A stretch of 14,267 bases of DNA from an uncultured Prevotella sp. (GCA_905202125.1 CAJKQX010000065.1:1-14267), one strand, 5' to 3'. Numbered from the stretch's first letter, positions 6,894-14,217 are shown. Program-made: numbers and translations. The notes: generated by a model not told the origin, from the letters alone.

Positions 6894-8000
6894 TTATTGC
6901 TGTTTTTTATAAGTCAGTGCCGCTATCGTACACAAGAACAATGCCATAAAACCCAGCATGGTGTATTGCGCCCACAGATCGGCCATTGTGGCACCTTTGA
7001 GATACACCGCCCGCATTATCTCGATGAAATATCTCGGCGGCACAAGGTAGGTGATGTGTTGTGCCCACGTCGGCATCGAGGTGATGGGAGTGAAGAGTCC
7101 GCCCATGAGTTGGAATATCATGATGAAGGCGAACATGACGAAGATGCTTTGCAGCATGGTGGCCGACTGGTTGGCTATGCTCACTCCGAGCCCAGACATC
7201 ACGAGACTGAAGAGGATGGCGGCGATATAAATGTCGATGATGTTTCCCTCGGGAACGAGACCGTAGACCGCCATGCCCGTCACCATGCCGATGGTGGTCA
7301 CGATTATTCCTATGAGCCAGTAGGGTATGAGCTTGGAGAGCACAAAGATGAATTTGCCCACCGGTGTGACGTTGAGCGCCTCGATGGTGCCCTCCTCTTT
7401 CTCGCTCACAAGGTTGAGCGTCGGCAGAAAACCACATATCAATATCAGCAGCACCACCATGAGCGCGGGTATCATGTAGTTTTTGAAATTGAGTGTGGGG
7501 TTGTATCTGTAAATGCGGCTTATCTCGTCCGCATCGACATGACGCCCCCGTTCGCCCATCCATCGAGCCACAGTGCTCATGGCCGACTGTGCCGCATAAT
7601 TGGCACCGAGCATTCCTTTGACATTGTTAACGCCGTTGGCCTCTATGTCCAGCGACTGTATGTGGCCGACAGCCATGTGCGAATAGTCTTTCGGGATGGT
7701 CATTATGGCCTCGGCATCACCCTTTTCCACCAGAGCCATCGCCCTGTCGTGGTCGGTCGAAATGTCCCTCACAGTTATATATTCGGAGGCATTCATGTCG
7801 GCCACGATTCTGCGCGAGAGGTCCGACATGTCACAATCTACAATGGCGATATTTACGTTTTTCACATCCAGATTGGCCACAAGCGGTATTATCAGCGTCA
7901 CCACGAATGGCAGGGCGAGAATGATGCGTGGTATGAAAGGATTGCGACGGATTATCAGAAATTCTTTCTTGAGCAATATCAGGAGTACTCGGAGGTTCAT
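6894..8000 (-). CDS. ABC-2 type permease, second subunit of the efflux pump (YbhR/YbhS-like)
   Basis: Inner-membrane subunit of the exporter, 368 residues. The topology is that of the ABC-2 family: a first membrane helix near 24-43, a long periplasmic domain (about 44-175), then five helices near 177-197, 222-244, 254-276, 284-303 and 345-363. The cytoplasmic loop LVSEKEEGTIEALNVTP (197-213) is the usual family segment contacting the ATPase, and PPRYFIEIMRAVYLKG (321-336) is the usual segment before the last helix. It is a paralogue of the permease gene upstream, whose stop lies 5 bases before this ATG, so the two probably form a heterodimer. It is the last gene of the operon. The substrate cannot be read from sequence; drugs or toxic amphiphiles are the family precedent. 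Confidence 0.9.
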   Translation of the reverse strand: MNLRVLLILLKKEFLIIRRNPFIPRIILALPFVVTLIIPLVANLDVKNVNIAIVDCDMSDLSRRIVADMNASEYITVRDISTDHDRAMALVEKGDAEAIMTIPKDYSHMAVGHIQSLDIEANGVNNVKGMLGANYAAQSAMSTVARWMGERGRHVDADEISRIYRYNPTLNFKNYMIPALMVVLLILICGFLPTLNLVSEKEEGTIEALNVTPVGKFIFVLSKLIPYWLIGIIVTTIGMVTGMAVYGLVPEGNIIDIYIAAILFSLVMSGLGVSIANQSATMLQSIFVMFAFIMIFQLMGGLFTPITSMPTWAQHITYLVPPRYFIEIMRAVYLKGATMADLWAQYTMLGFMALFLCTIAALTYKKQQ

Positions 8001-8005
8001 TGGTG

Positions 8006-9049
8006 TTAATGTTTTTTATTGAAATTCTTTATCGCCAGTGTGATCATGGCTATTGTCATGAAGGCGAGGATGATAATCTCGGTGAGGACATAAGTCACAG
8101 GCAACTGTTGTATCATGAGTGTGCGCATGGCCGAGATGTACCATCGTGCTGGAATGATGCTTGACACCCATTGCAGCACCACGGGCATGTTGTCTATCGG
8201 GAAAATCATTCCCGAGAGCATGATCACGGGGATCATGAACAGCACTCCGGAAACAAGCAGCGCCGCCACCTGTGTTGATACGAGTGTGGAGGTGAGCAGT
8301 CCCAACGCCAGGGCGAGCGAGATGTAAACCAGTGTGATGCCCACCACCCAGACGATGCTTGCCGACAGTGGAATGTCGAGCACCGTGTAGCTCAGCAGGA
8401 GCATCAGTGCGAGCAGTATGCACGACAGCAGCAGGTAAGGTATCATCTTGCCCAAGATGATCATCCCCGGTTCGGCCGGCGACACAAGCAGCAGATCCAT
8501 CGTGCCTGTCTCTTTCTCGCTGACGATGGATACCGATGTCATCATGGCACAGATGAGAATGAAGATCATCCCCATGATGCCAGGCACGAAATTGTAGGCA
8601 CTCTTGAGTTGGGGGTTGTACAGTATGCGGGTGTTCACCGTCGGCGTGCGTCCGCTGATGACACTTTGCAGATATGCGGCGGCCGTCTGGGCCGTATTGG
8701 TGTTCGATGCGTCCACTATTATCTGATATCTCGTTCGGCCACAGTCGGTGTTTACTATTATGGCGGCATCTATCTTGCCCCTGCGCAGCATCGGGTCCAT
8801 GTCGTCGGGCGCAATGAATCCGTCGAACGTGAAATAGCTGTTGGCATTCAGCTTCTCCACCAGTTGGCGTGTCGTGTCGGTGTGTTGGTTGACCACCACT
8901 GCCACCCGTATGTTGTTCACCTCGGTGGATATGGCAAATCCGAACAGTATCAGCAATATCAGAGGCATCACCAGCACTATTGTCATTGTGCGAACATCGC
9001 GCAGCAGATGCAAAGTCTCTTTTTTTATGAGTGAAAGCAGTATTGACAT
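8006..9049 (-). CDS. ABC-2 type permease, first subunit of the efflux pump (YbhS/YbhR-like)
   Basis: Inner-membrane subunit, 347 residues. Membrane helix 1 is near 23-42, a large periplasmic domain spans about 43-153, and five further helices lie near 155-174, 203-224, 231-254, 262-283 and 320-340. The coupling-loop segment IVSEKETGTMDLLLVSP (175-191) and the segment MLSGMIFPIDNMP then IPARWYISAMRTLMI (277-313) are typical of the YbhS/YbhR branch of ABC-2 permeases. It follows the second ATPase gene by 31 bases, the widest gap in the operon, and precedes the paralogous permease by 5. It likely pairs with that paralogue as the transmembrane dimer driven by the two ATPases. Confidence 0.92.
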   Translation of the reverse strand: MSILLSLIKKETLHLLRDVRTMTIVLVMPLILLILFGFAISTEVNNIRVAVVVNQHTDTTRQLVEKLNANSYFTFDGFIAPDDMDPMLRRGKIDAAIIVNTDCGRTRYQIIVDASNTNTAQTAAAYLQSVISGRTPTVNTRILYNPQLKSAYNFVPGIMGMIFILICAMMTSVSIVSEKETGTMDLLLVSPAEPGMIILGKMIPYLLLSCILLALMLLLSYTVLDIPLSASIVWVVGITLVYISLALALGLLTSTLVSTQVAALLVSGVLFMIPVIMLSGMIFPIDNMPVVLQWVSSIIPARWYISAMRTLMIQQLPVTYVLTEIIILAFMTIAMITLAIKNFNKKH

Positions 9050-9080
9050 TTATCAGGGTTTTAGGTGTATGCTATGTGAT

Positions 9081-9824
9081 TTATTCGTTGCGTCGGGCGT
9101 CCTTAGCCACGATGCGGAACACTCGGTCGATAGTCTCCGCCCCGTATTTCTTTTTTAGCGCGGCCGGCGAGTCGATGTCTTTTATCTGTCCGTCCACCAT
9201 TATGGATATGCGGTTGCAGTATTCGGCCTCGTCCAGATAGTGGGTCGTGACAAACACGGTGACGCCTTCCTGCGACGTGCTGTATATCAGTTCCCAGAAT
9301 TTACGGCGTGTTATGGGGTCCACTCCGCCTGTTGGCTCGTCCAGAAACACAATGTCCGGACGATGTATCGTGGCCGCGGCGAAGGCCAGTTTCTGCTTCC
9401 ATCCGGTGGGAAGATCGCGTACCTGGGTGTTGCGCATATTGTTCATGCCGAGCTTTTGGAACAACTCGTCGGCGCGACTTCGTATCTGCGCATCGGTCAT
9501 ACCGTATATTGTGGCAAACAGCCGCAGGTTTTCCATCACCGTGAGTCGGGCGTACAGAGAGAATTTCTGACTCATATATCCTATGTGGCGTTTTATCTCT
9601 TCTGCCCGGGTGAATATGTCATAACCTGCCACAGTGCCCTTTCCAGATGTCGGAATACTCAATCCGCAGAGCATGCGCATGGCTGTGGTCTTGCCCGCAC
9701 CGTTGGCTCCGAGAAATCCGAATATCTCGCCTCGGTGCACCTCCAGATTGATGTTGTCCACGGCCGTGAACGACCCGAACCGCTTGGTCAGTCCTTCTAC
9801 TTTTATGACAGTGTCTTTTTCCAT
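9081..9824 (-). CDS. ABC ATPase with intact Walker/Q/H motifs but altered signature (YbhF C-terminal-half-like)
   Basis: Cytoplasmic ATPase of the exporter, 247 residues. Walker A is GANGAGKTT (39-47), the Q-loop glutamine is Gln86 (GYMSQKFSLY), Walker B is VFLDEP with Asp162 and Glu163, the D-loop is GVDP (167-170) and the switch histidine is His195 (VTTHYLDEAEYC). The signature, normally LSGGQ, is LPTGWKQ (138-144), close to the LPLG(F/W)(K/R)Q I recall for the C-terminal half of E. coli YbhF. It thus corresponds to the second half of that double ATPase. Only one base separates it from the ATPase gene upstream, which supports joint synthesis and a heterodimer. Its own nucleotide site should be paired with the normal signature of the partner, giving the hydrolysing site. 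Confidence 0.93.
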   Translation of the reverse strand: MEKDTVIKVEGLTKRFGSFTAVDNINLEVHRGEIFGFLGANGAGKTTAMRMLCGLSIPTSGKGTVAGYDIFTRAEEIKRHIGYMSQKFSLYARLTVMENLRLFATIYGMTDAQIRSRADELFQKLGMNNMRNTQVRDLPTGWKQKLAFAAATIHRPDIVFLDEPTGGVDPITRRKFWELIYSTSQEGVTVFVTTHYLDEAEYCNRISIMVDGQIKDIDSPAALKKKYGAETIDRVFRIVAKDARRNE

Positions 9825-9825
9825 G

Positions 9826-10728
9826 TTAAGTCAGATTTATGAATACATCCTCGATGGTGCTTTCGGTCTGTTCAATCTTGACATCGGCGAATCCCATATC
9901 GTGCAGTTTGCCGAGCGCCGTTTGCTTATCGAATTCACGACCGACACTGATGTGGAGCGTGGCTCCGAAGGTGTAGCAGTTGCGTATCTCCTTGAACGTG
10001 CGCAGCGCCTGCAACAGCGGATACATCTCCGTGGCCGACACGTTGAATATGCGGTCGTTGGTTTTATGGGTGATGCTGTGTGGCGAGTCTATGTCGAGAA
10101 TCTTACCTTTGTTGATTAGGGCTATGCGCTCGCAGCGGGCAGCCTCGTCCATGTAGGATGTCGATACAAATATCGTCATGCCGTTGTCGCGGAGCGAAGA
10201 GAGCATCTTCCAAAACTCGTTGCGCGATACGGCGTCGACGCCCGTGGTGGGTTCGTCGAGCAGCAATATTCGCGGACGGTGTATCAGGGCGCAGCAGAGA
10301 GCCAGTTTTTGTTTCATACCGCCCGAGAGAGCTCCTGAGCGGCGGTTGGGAAAGCGGGCCAACTGGTCGAATATCGGAGCAATGAGATTGTAGTTGCTCC
10401 TGATGTCGGTACCGAACAACGAGGCGAAAAACTCTATGTTCTCCATCACCGTGAGGTCGGGATAAAGCGAGAAACGTTCGGGCATGTAACCGATGATCTT
10501 TCTTATCTTGTCGGGCCGGCTGCGCACGTCGCACCCCTCGATGGCCACTGTGCCGCGGTCGTGGCTTAGCAGTGTGGCAAGTATGCGATACATGGTGGTC
10601 TTGCCGGCCCCGTCCGGTCCTATCAGTCCTAACAGACAGCCTCGGGGCACGGTCAGCGTCACGTTGTCGAGAGCCCGCAGCTGTCCGTAGTTATGGGTCA
10701 GACCTTTTATACAGATGGCTTCATTCAT
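9826..10728 (-). CDS. ABC ATPase with normal signature but altered Q- and H-loops (YbhF N-terminal-half-like)
   Basis: Partner ATPase, 300 residues. Walker A is GPDGAGKTT (37-45), the signature is a standard LSGGMKQ (134-140), Walker B is LLLDEP with Asp158 and Glu159, and the D-loop is GVDA. Two catalytic positions deviate: the Q-loop has Glu84 (GYMPERFSLY) instead of Gln, and the switch histidine is Ser191 (VSTSYMDEAARCERI). The N-terminal halves of YbhF and RbbA, as I recall them, also lack this histidine, so this gene matches that half. About 75 residues follow the ATPase core and are not assigned to a catalytic motif. The gene begins 10 bases after the adaptor stop and ends one base before the next ATPase ATG. 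It probably binds ATP with little or no hydrolysis. Confidence 0.93.
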   Translation of the reverse strand: MNEAICIKGLTHNYGQLRALDNVTLTVPRGCLLGLIGPDGAGKTTMYRILATLLSHDRGTVAIEGCDVRSRPDKIRKIIGYMPERFSLYPDLTVMENIEFFASLFGTDIRSNYNLIAPIFDQLARFPNRRSGALSGGMKQKLALCCALIHRPRILLLDEPTTGVDAVSRNEFWKMLSSLRDNGMTIFVSTSYMDEAARCERIALINKGKILDIDSPHSITHKTNDRIFNVSATEMYPLLQALRTFKEIRNCYTFGATLHISVGREFDKQTALGKLHDMGFADVKIEQTESTIEDVFINLT

Positions 10729-10738
10729 GTGAAAGGTT

Positions 10739-11626
10739 TTATAGATTCACTCCGCCATATTGCCCTATCTTGAGTCGTCCGTCGTTCTTCACGGCCACCT
10801 TGACGGCGTAGACGAGGTTGGCCCTCGTATCACGTGTCTGTATCGATTTGGGCGTAAACTCGCTTTCCTGGGCAATCCACGTGATCTTGCCCTCGTATTC
10901 ATATTGCTCGTCACCGCCGAAATCGGCCGTCACGCGCACTTTTTGTCCCAACTTGACATGAGCCAGTTGTGACGCTGTGAAGTAACATCTGAGGTACATG
11001 TCGTTCAGGTTGGCTATCTTGAACAGCGGTCGGCCCGTACCCACATACTCGCCCTGCTCGACATATTTTTCAAGTATGGTGCCGGTGACGGGCGACTTGA
11101 TGCGGCTTCGCAATATCTGTTCTTCTATCTGATCCTTTTGATATTGCAGTGCGAGGGCACCGTCGGATATCGAGCTGCGGCTCTTGCCCAACGATGATAT
11201 CAATCCTTCGAGCTGCCGGCGCAGGATGTTGAGGCGCGCGATGGCGTCATCGCTCTGTTTGCGCGTGGCCGCACCATCGGCCAGAAGTCTCGTTATGCGC
11301 GCACATTCGTTCTCCTGATGCGCTATCTCGGCCTTCAGTGACGCCACCTGCTTGGCTATGTCGGGCGCCGATTTGGATGTTGATGTCTGCCGGCTGCCTG
11401 TCTGTCGGTATTGCAGATGGAGCAATGTGGTGTCGATGAGGCCCACCTCCGCGCCTTGTTTTATGTTGTCGCCTTCGCTCAGGTTGAGCATCATTATCTT
11501 GCCGGTGGTCTCAGCCGACACCTCTATGGTGGTCGTTTCAAACATTCCCGTGGCGTCATACTCCTGCTTGCCGGCGCAAGCCGTGAGGCTGAGTGCTGCC
11601 AGTGTTATAATTGAAAATCTGTTCAT
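10739..11626 (-). CDS. Lipoprotein HlyD/YbhG-type periplasmic adaptor
   Basis: Membrane-fusion (adaptor) protein linking the inner-membrane exporter to the outer-membrane channel; 295 residues. The N terminus has a short hydrophobic stretch and a lipobox LTAC with Cys17, so it should be a lipid-anchored periplasmic protein. A biotinyl-lipoyl half-motif lies near 33-66, followed by a long coiled-coil hairpin (about 88-172) and the second lipoyl half (SRIKSPVTGTILEKYVEQGE, 174-193). The hairpin tip fits the TolC-docking pattern RxxxLxxxxxxS/T: Arg110, Leu114, Thr121. The segment SEFTPKSIQTRDTRANLVY (255-273) is characteristic of the YbhG/YhiI branch. Its ATG overlaps the stop of the TolC-like gene (ATGA, 11623-11626), indicating translational coupling. 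Confidence 0.93.
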   Translation of the reverse strand: MNRFSIITLAALSLTACAGKQEYDATGMFETTTIEVSAETTGKIMMLNLSEGDNIKQGAEVGLIDTTLLHLQYRQTGSRQTSTSKSAPDIAKQVASLKAEIAHQENECARITRLLADGAATRKQSDDAIARLNILRRQLEGLISSLGKSRSSISDGALALQYQKDQIEEQILRSRIKSPVTGTILEKYVEQGEYVGTGRPLFKIANLNDMYLRCYFTASQLAHVKLGQKVRVTADFGGDEQYEYEGKITWIAQESEFTPKSIQTRDTRANLVYAVKVAVKNDGRLKIGQYGGVNL

Positions 11627-12906
11627 CTGTTAAGGGTGTATTTGAGTTTGTAAATGTTTTGAATGAGTTTTATCTTGTGATAGACCTGCGTCAGGCATGC
11701 CTGATTTTCGTCCGTGATTCTCTCGAGCAGTCCGTGAGCATCGATCACGCCGTTGCGCAGTTGCGATTCGGCAGCCTTGCGTATGTTGCAGCGCAACTCC
11801 ACGATGCGCCCGTCGTCCTTTATCAGGCTTTCCAGTTCGTCGATGCCATTGTTGGCCGATATCGTCTGCAGTCGCGTGTTGAACAAGAACTCGTCGCGGT
11901 CGGTGCGCGTTGTCTCCGATGCGAGGGTCAGTTTCCTTAGGTCATTCTTCTTGGTGTAGAGCGCGGAGATATTCCACGACACCCTCACTCCGGCCATGAT
12001 GTTGAACGAAAGGTCGCGTGTCATCATGCTCTTGAAATAGTTCAGACCGGGATATCCGTAGTACGCCTGAGTGAACAGACCCACGCGTGGCATGATAGCC
12101 GCCTTGATGTTGCGGCTGAACGCCTCGTTTGCGCGTATGTCGGCGTCATACCATTCCATTTCGGGGCGTGCAGTCGACAGTTCGGATGGTTTTTCTTGCG
12201 TGGGCATTATAAGTTCGGTGCCGGTAAGATCCTTGCCCACGAACGCGCTCAACAGTTGTTTGTACTCTCTCAACCGGCTCTCGTTGTTCACGAGTTGTTG
12301 GGCTGTTGTCAGACACTGAGCCTCGATCATGTCCACATCACTTTGCATGGCTGTGCCGCCGGCGAGCATCGATCGGAATCTGTCGAGATTGCTTTTCAGC
12401 AGATTTATCGTCGCTTGTGTCTGTTTGATTTGTTCCGTGGTAAGCAGCGCACAGAAATATATCTCCTCCACGCGTCCCCTTATGGCATACATCTGAACAT
12501 CGAGAGACGATTGCTGCCGGTCTTTCAACGCTTGCTCGGCATGTCGTTGCGCTGCGCTCGTACCGCCGTCCCAGATGGTCTGGTTGACGTCGATGCCTAC
12601 TTTGTATTGCCACTTTTTGAGCCCGTCTGCCGCCATACCGTTTTGCGATGTGATGGCCGACAGGATGTCGGGCAGTGCCGGCACCGCGTTTTGCACTGAA
12701 CCCTGACCGTACACGTTGACCTGCGGCAACCATGTCTTGTTGATGTTGGAGATGTTGATGTCGTTCGTACGGCTGATCAGATCATATTTTCTGATGACGG
12801 GATAGTTTTGCGTGGCCAGCGTCACACACTCCTCCAGACTGATCTGTGCCGCCGCTCCGAGACAGATGGCGAGGAAACATGCGATGATTGTCAGTCGTTT
12901 TGTCAT
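11623..12906 (-). CDS. TolC-like outer-membrane efflux protein
   Basis: Outer-membrane channel of the pump, 427 residues. The signal peptide is about residues 1-20, with a cleavage site after AAA before QISLEECVTLATQNYP, the usual start of mature TolC-family proteins in this phylum. Two repeats follow, rich in alanine, glutamine and leucine, as expected for the paired coiled coils of the periplasmic barrel; membrane strands are suggested near VDVNQTIWDGG-type and FNIMAGVRVSWNISALY segments. An IIAC sequence ending at Cys10 resembles a lipobox but lies very near the N terminus, so ordinary signal cleavage is preferred. It starts 2 bases after the tetR stop and overlaps the adaptor start by 4 bases. 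A dedicated channel gene inside the operon is unlike E. coli ybhG-F-S-R, which relies on a channel encoded elsewhere. Confidence 0.92.
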   Translation of the reverse strand: MTKRLTIIACFLAICLGAAAQISLEECVTLATQNYPVIRKYDLISRTNDINISNINKTWLPQVNVYGQGSVQNAVPALPDILSAITSQNGMAADGLKKWQYKVGIDVNQTIWDGGTSAAQRHAEQALKDRQQSSLDVQMYAIRGRVEEIYFCALLTTEQIKQTQATINLLKSNLDRFRSMLAGGTAMQSDVDMIEAQCLTTAQQLVNNESRLREYKQLLSAFVGKDLTGTELIMPTQEKPSELSTARPEMEWYDADIRANEAFSRNIKAAIMPRVGLFTQAYYGYPGLNYFKSMMTRDLSFNIMAGVRVSWNISALYTKKNDLRKLTLASETTRTDRDEFLFNTRLQTISANNGIDELESLIKDDGRIVELRCNIRKAAESQLRNGVIDAHGLLERITDENQACLTQVYHKIKLIQNIYKLKYTLNR

Positions 12907-12908
12907 AG

Positions 12909-13529
12909 TCAGTCCAATTTTAGTTTATGCATTATTGTTCTCACATTCTCCTTTTTCCGCATATCCAGATACTCGTCGAATGTGCCATAGTAGGTTGCGA
13001 TCATCTTGTTGAGTATGGGTGCAGCCATGAAGGGGAACACGTTGATGGACAGGATATCGCTGAGCAACATCCCGGCATCTATCCTCTCTCCGGGCAGTCG
13101 GTCGAGCTCGCCTTGCAGATAGGATAACATCATTCGGGCTTTTGGCACGAAATCATCGAGTACAGGATTGATGCGCTCGGGATGTTCCGCCAGTTCGTTG
13201 GCAAGGAAACGGGGCAGGTCGGGATTTGCCCGTAGAAAATCGAAATGATACTCTATGCCCTGACGTATCCTCTCTTTGAGAGGCAGGTTGATGTCGCCGA
13301 GCGCGCCAAGCATTATCTTGCTGATATCGCCGAACTTGATGGTGAGAATCTTTTCGTACAGTTTGTCTTTCGTGCGAAAGTAGTAGTGGAGCATGGCATG
13401 GGTCACTCCGGCAGCCTCGGCTATCGATGTGGTCTTGGCTCCGGAATATCCTTTACGGAGAAACTCGTTCTCTGCGGCTTGCAGAATGAGTGTTTCCGTG
13501 TCGCGGGTGGGTTTTTGATAGTCTGTCAT
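12909..13529 (-). CDS. TetR-family transcriptional regulator
   Basis: First gene of the efflux operon, 206 residues. The N-terminal DNA-binding domain is clear: helix 1 EN(E)FLRKGYSGAKTTSIAEAAG leads into the helix-turn-helix at about 33-52 (TTSIAEAAGVTHAMLHYYF), followed by RTKDKLYEKIL, a standard TetR ending. The C-terminal helices (about 75-206) form the ligand-binding and dimer part; the ligand is unknown. The E. coli ybhG-F-S-R operon is likewise headed by a TetR-type gene (cecR/ybiH), which supports a shared ancestry. Because it is in the same transcript as its probable targets, with a perfect palindrome 30 bases before its ATG, autorepression relieved by a pump substrate is the simplest model. 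The ATG at 13527-13529 gives the expected N terminus. Confidence 0.95.
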   Translation of the reverse strand: MTDYQKPTRDTETLILQAAENEFLRKGYSGAKTTSIAEAAGVTHAMLHYYFRTKDKLYEKILTIKFGDISKIMLGALGDINLPLKERIRQGIEYHFDFLRANPDLPRFLANELAEHPERINPVLDDFVPKARMMLSYLQGELDRLPGERIDAGMLLSDILSINVFPFMAAPILNKMIATYYGTFDEYLDMRKKENVRTIMHKLKLD

Positions 13530-13559
13530 TATTGTCGACTTATTGGTTTAACTTAGTTA

Positions 13560-13577
13560 ATTAACAATATTGTTAAT
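13560..13577. promoter_or_regulatory. Candidate TetR operator, 18-bp perfect palindrome
   Basis: ATTAACAATATTGTTAAT is exactly its own reverse complement. It begins 30 bases before the tetR ATG and ends one base from the probable -7 box, so a bound dimer would cover the transcription start. A second, shorter palindrome GTTAATTAAC (13556-13565) overlaps its gene-proximal side. Length, symmetry and position fit a TetR-family operator. Binding by the neighbouring regulator is inference. Confidence 0.65.
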
Positions 13578-13578
13578 A

Positions 13579-13586
13579 CGAAGATA
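13579..13586 (-). promoter_or_regulatory. Probable efflux-operon promoter, -7 box
   Basis: On the minus strand TATCTTCG fits the Bacteroidota -7 pattern TAnnTTTG with one mismatch. It lies about 50 bases before the tetR ATG, next to the palindrome. No clear -33 element is visible. It is the best promoter candidate for the seven-gene operon. Confidence 0.5.
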
Positions 13587-13795
13587 GACAATAATCCGAT
13601 ACCTTTTTATAATTGATTGGATTTTCGTTGTTATTTAACATTATTTGTATTGGAATTTTGTTTTTGAGCTTCTGTTTCAAAGAAAAATAATGCGATAACC
13701 ATCATTCGTGCCCATTGTCGGTCTATTGACGATTTGGGATAAATACGGAAACGATTGCAAATTGTGATTTTTCGCCCGGATAGATTGTAATTATC

Positions 13796-13876
13796 AGGTT
13801 CTTCCGGAAATTGGAGTGAAATGTTAATTTCGAGCCCCCGCATACGTCGAGATAATTAAGAATACGCAACTATCTC
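13796..13876 (-). repeat. Right copy of the ~80-bp inverted repeat
   Basis: Reverse complement of 4-83, with 38 identical bases at the outer end (13839-13876) and about 89% identity overall. Like the left copy it points toward the nearest transcription unit, here the efflux operon, and ends about 266 bases before the tetR ATG. Its inner end carries CTTCCGGAA, a small palindrome not conserved in the left copy. No recombinase, transposase or target-site duplication is visible nearby. Confidence 0.85.
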
Positions 13877-13938
13877 AGGGGGTAACTGTTAAAATCTTGT
13901 CCCATTTTTGCGATATTTCCGACCGAGACGGTTGCCCG

Positions 13939-13962
13939 GCCGAAATACGCCAGAATTTCGGC
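13939..13962. repeat. Hairpin-forming inverted repeat
   Basis: GCCGAAAT (13939-13946) pairs perfectly with ATTTCGGC (13955-13962) around an 8-base loop. No T-run follows on either strand. It lies between the 80-bp repeat and the palindromic cluster and could belong to the same repeat-rich element or end a transcript entering from the right; neither is proven. Confidence 0.5.
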
Positions 13963-14051
13963 ACTTTGCATAAATCTTTGTATATCAGCCCGATACGTAA
14001 TTTGTGTGTTTCCGAAGGCCTCAAAAAACATTGAAAAACCACCGAAAATGT

Positions 14052-14144
14052 CCCAAAAAAGGGCCCCTTTTGGGTTCCGAAAGGGGCCCTTTCGCATCCT
14101 CAAAGGGTTCCTTTCGCACTCCAAAAGGGCCTCTTTCGCAAATC
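14052..14144. repeat. Cluster of four AAGGG/CCCTT palindromic units
   Basis: Four imperfect units start at about 14054, 14078, 14101 and 14122, spaced 24, 23 and 21 bases. Each has a purine arm of the form AAAGGG and a pyrimidine arm such as CCTTT or CTCTTT; three end in TTTCGCA. The second unit holds a 17-base near-perfect palindrome, CGAAAGGGGCCCTTTCG (14078-14094). The first is CCCAAAA...TTTTGGG (52-74) around a GGGCC centre. Because of the symmetry both strands give short KGPF-like peptides, which makes coding spurious. Function is unknown; REP-like or terminator roles are possible. Confidence 0.7.
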
Positions 14145-14217
14145 AAGAGGATAAAAATCGCAAAATCGGACGGTTTTTCATGTTCCGGTAGATGATTTTT
14201 CCCGTTTTTCGACTTCG

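Noticed and set aside
13631..13843. 70-codon minus-strand frame upstream of tetR
   Set aside because: Its N-terminal part is the 80-bp repeat, the same frame is broken in the left copy, and no domain or signal is recognisable. It might be a relic of a repeated element but cannot be supported as a gene.
4..13876. Invertible promoter switch like those of Bacteroides capsule loci
   Set aside because: The repeats are 13.7 kb apart, each promoter lies inside the segment with its own gene so inversion would not change promoter-gene linkage, and no invertase gene is in the window.
14052..14144. CRISPR array
   Set aside because: Units are degenerate, spaced 21-24 bases with no unique spacers, and no cas gene is present.
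13870..14195. Overlapping short frames on both strands with KGPF-type repeats
   Set aside because: The repeated peptides arise from the palindromic DNA units and appear on both strands; nothing suggests translation.
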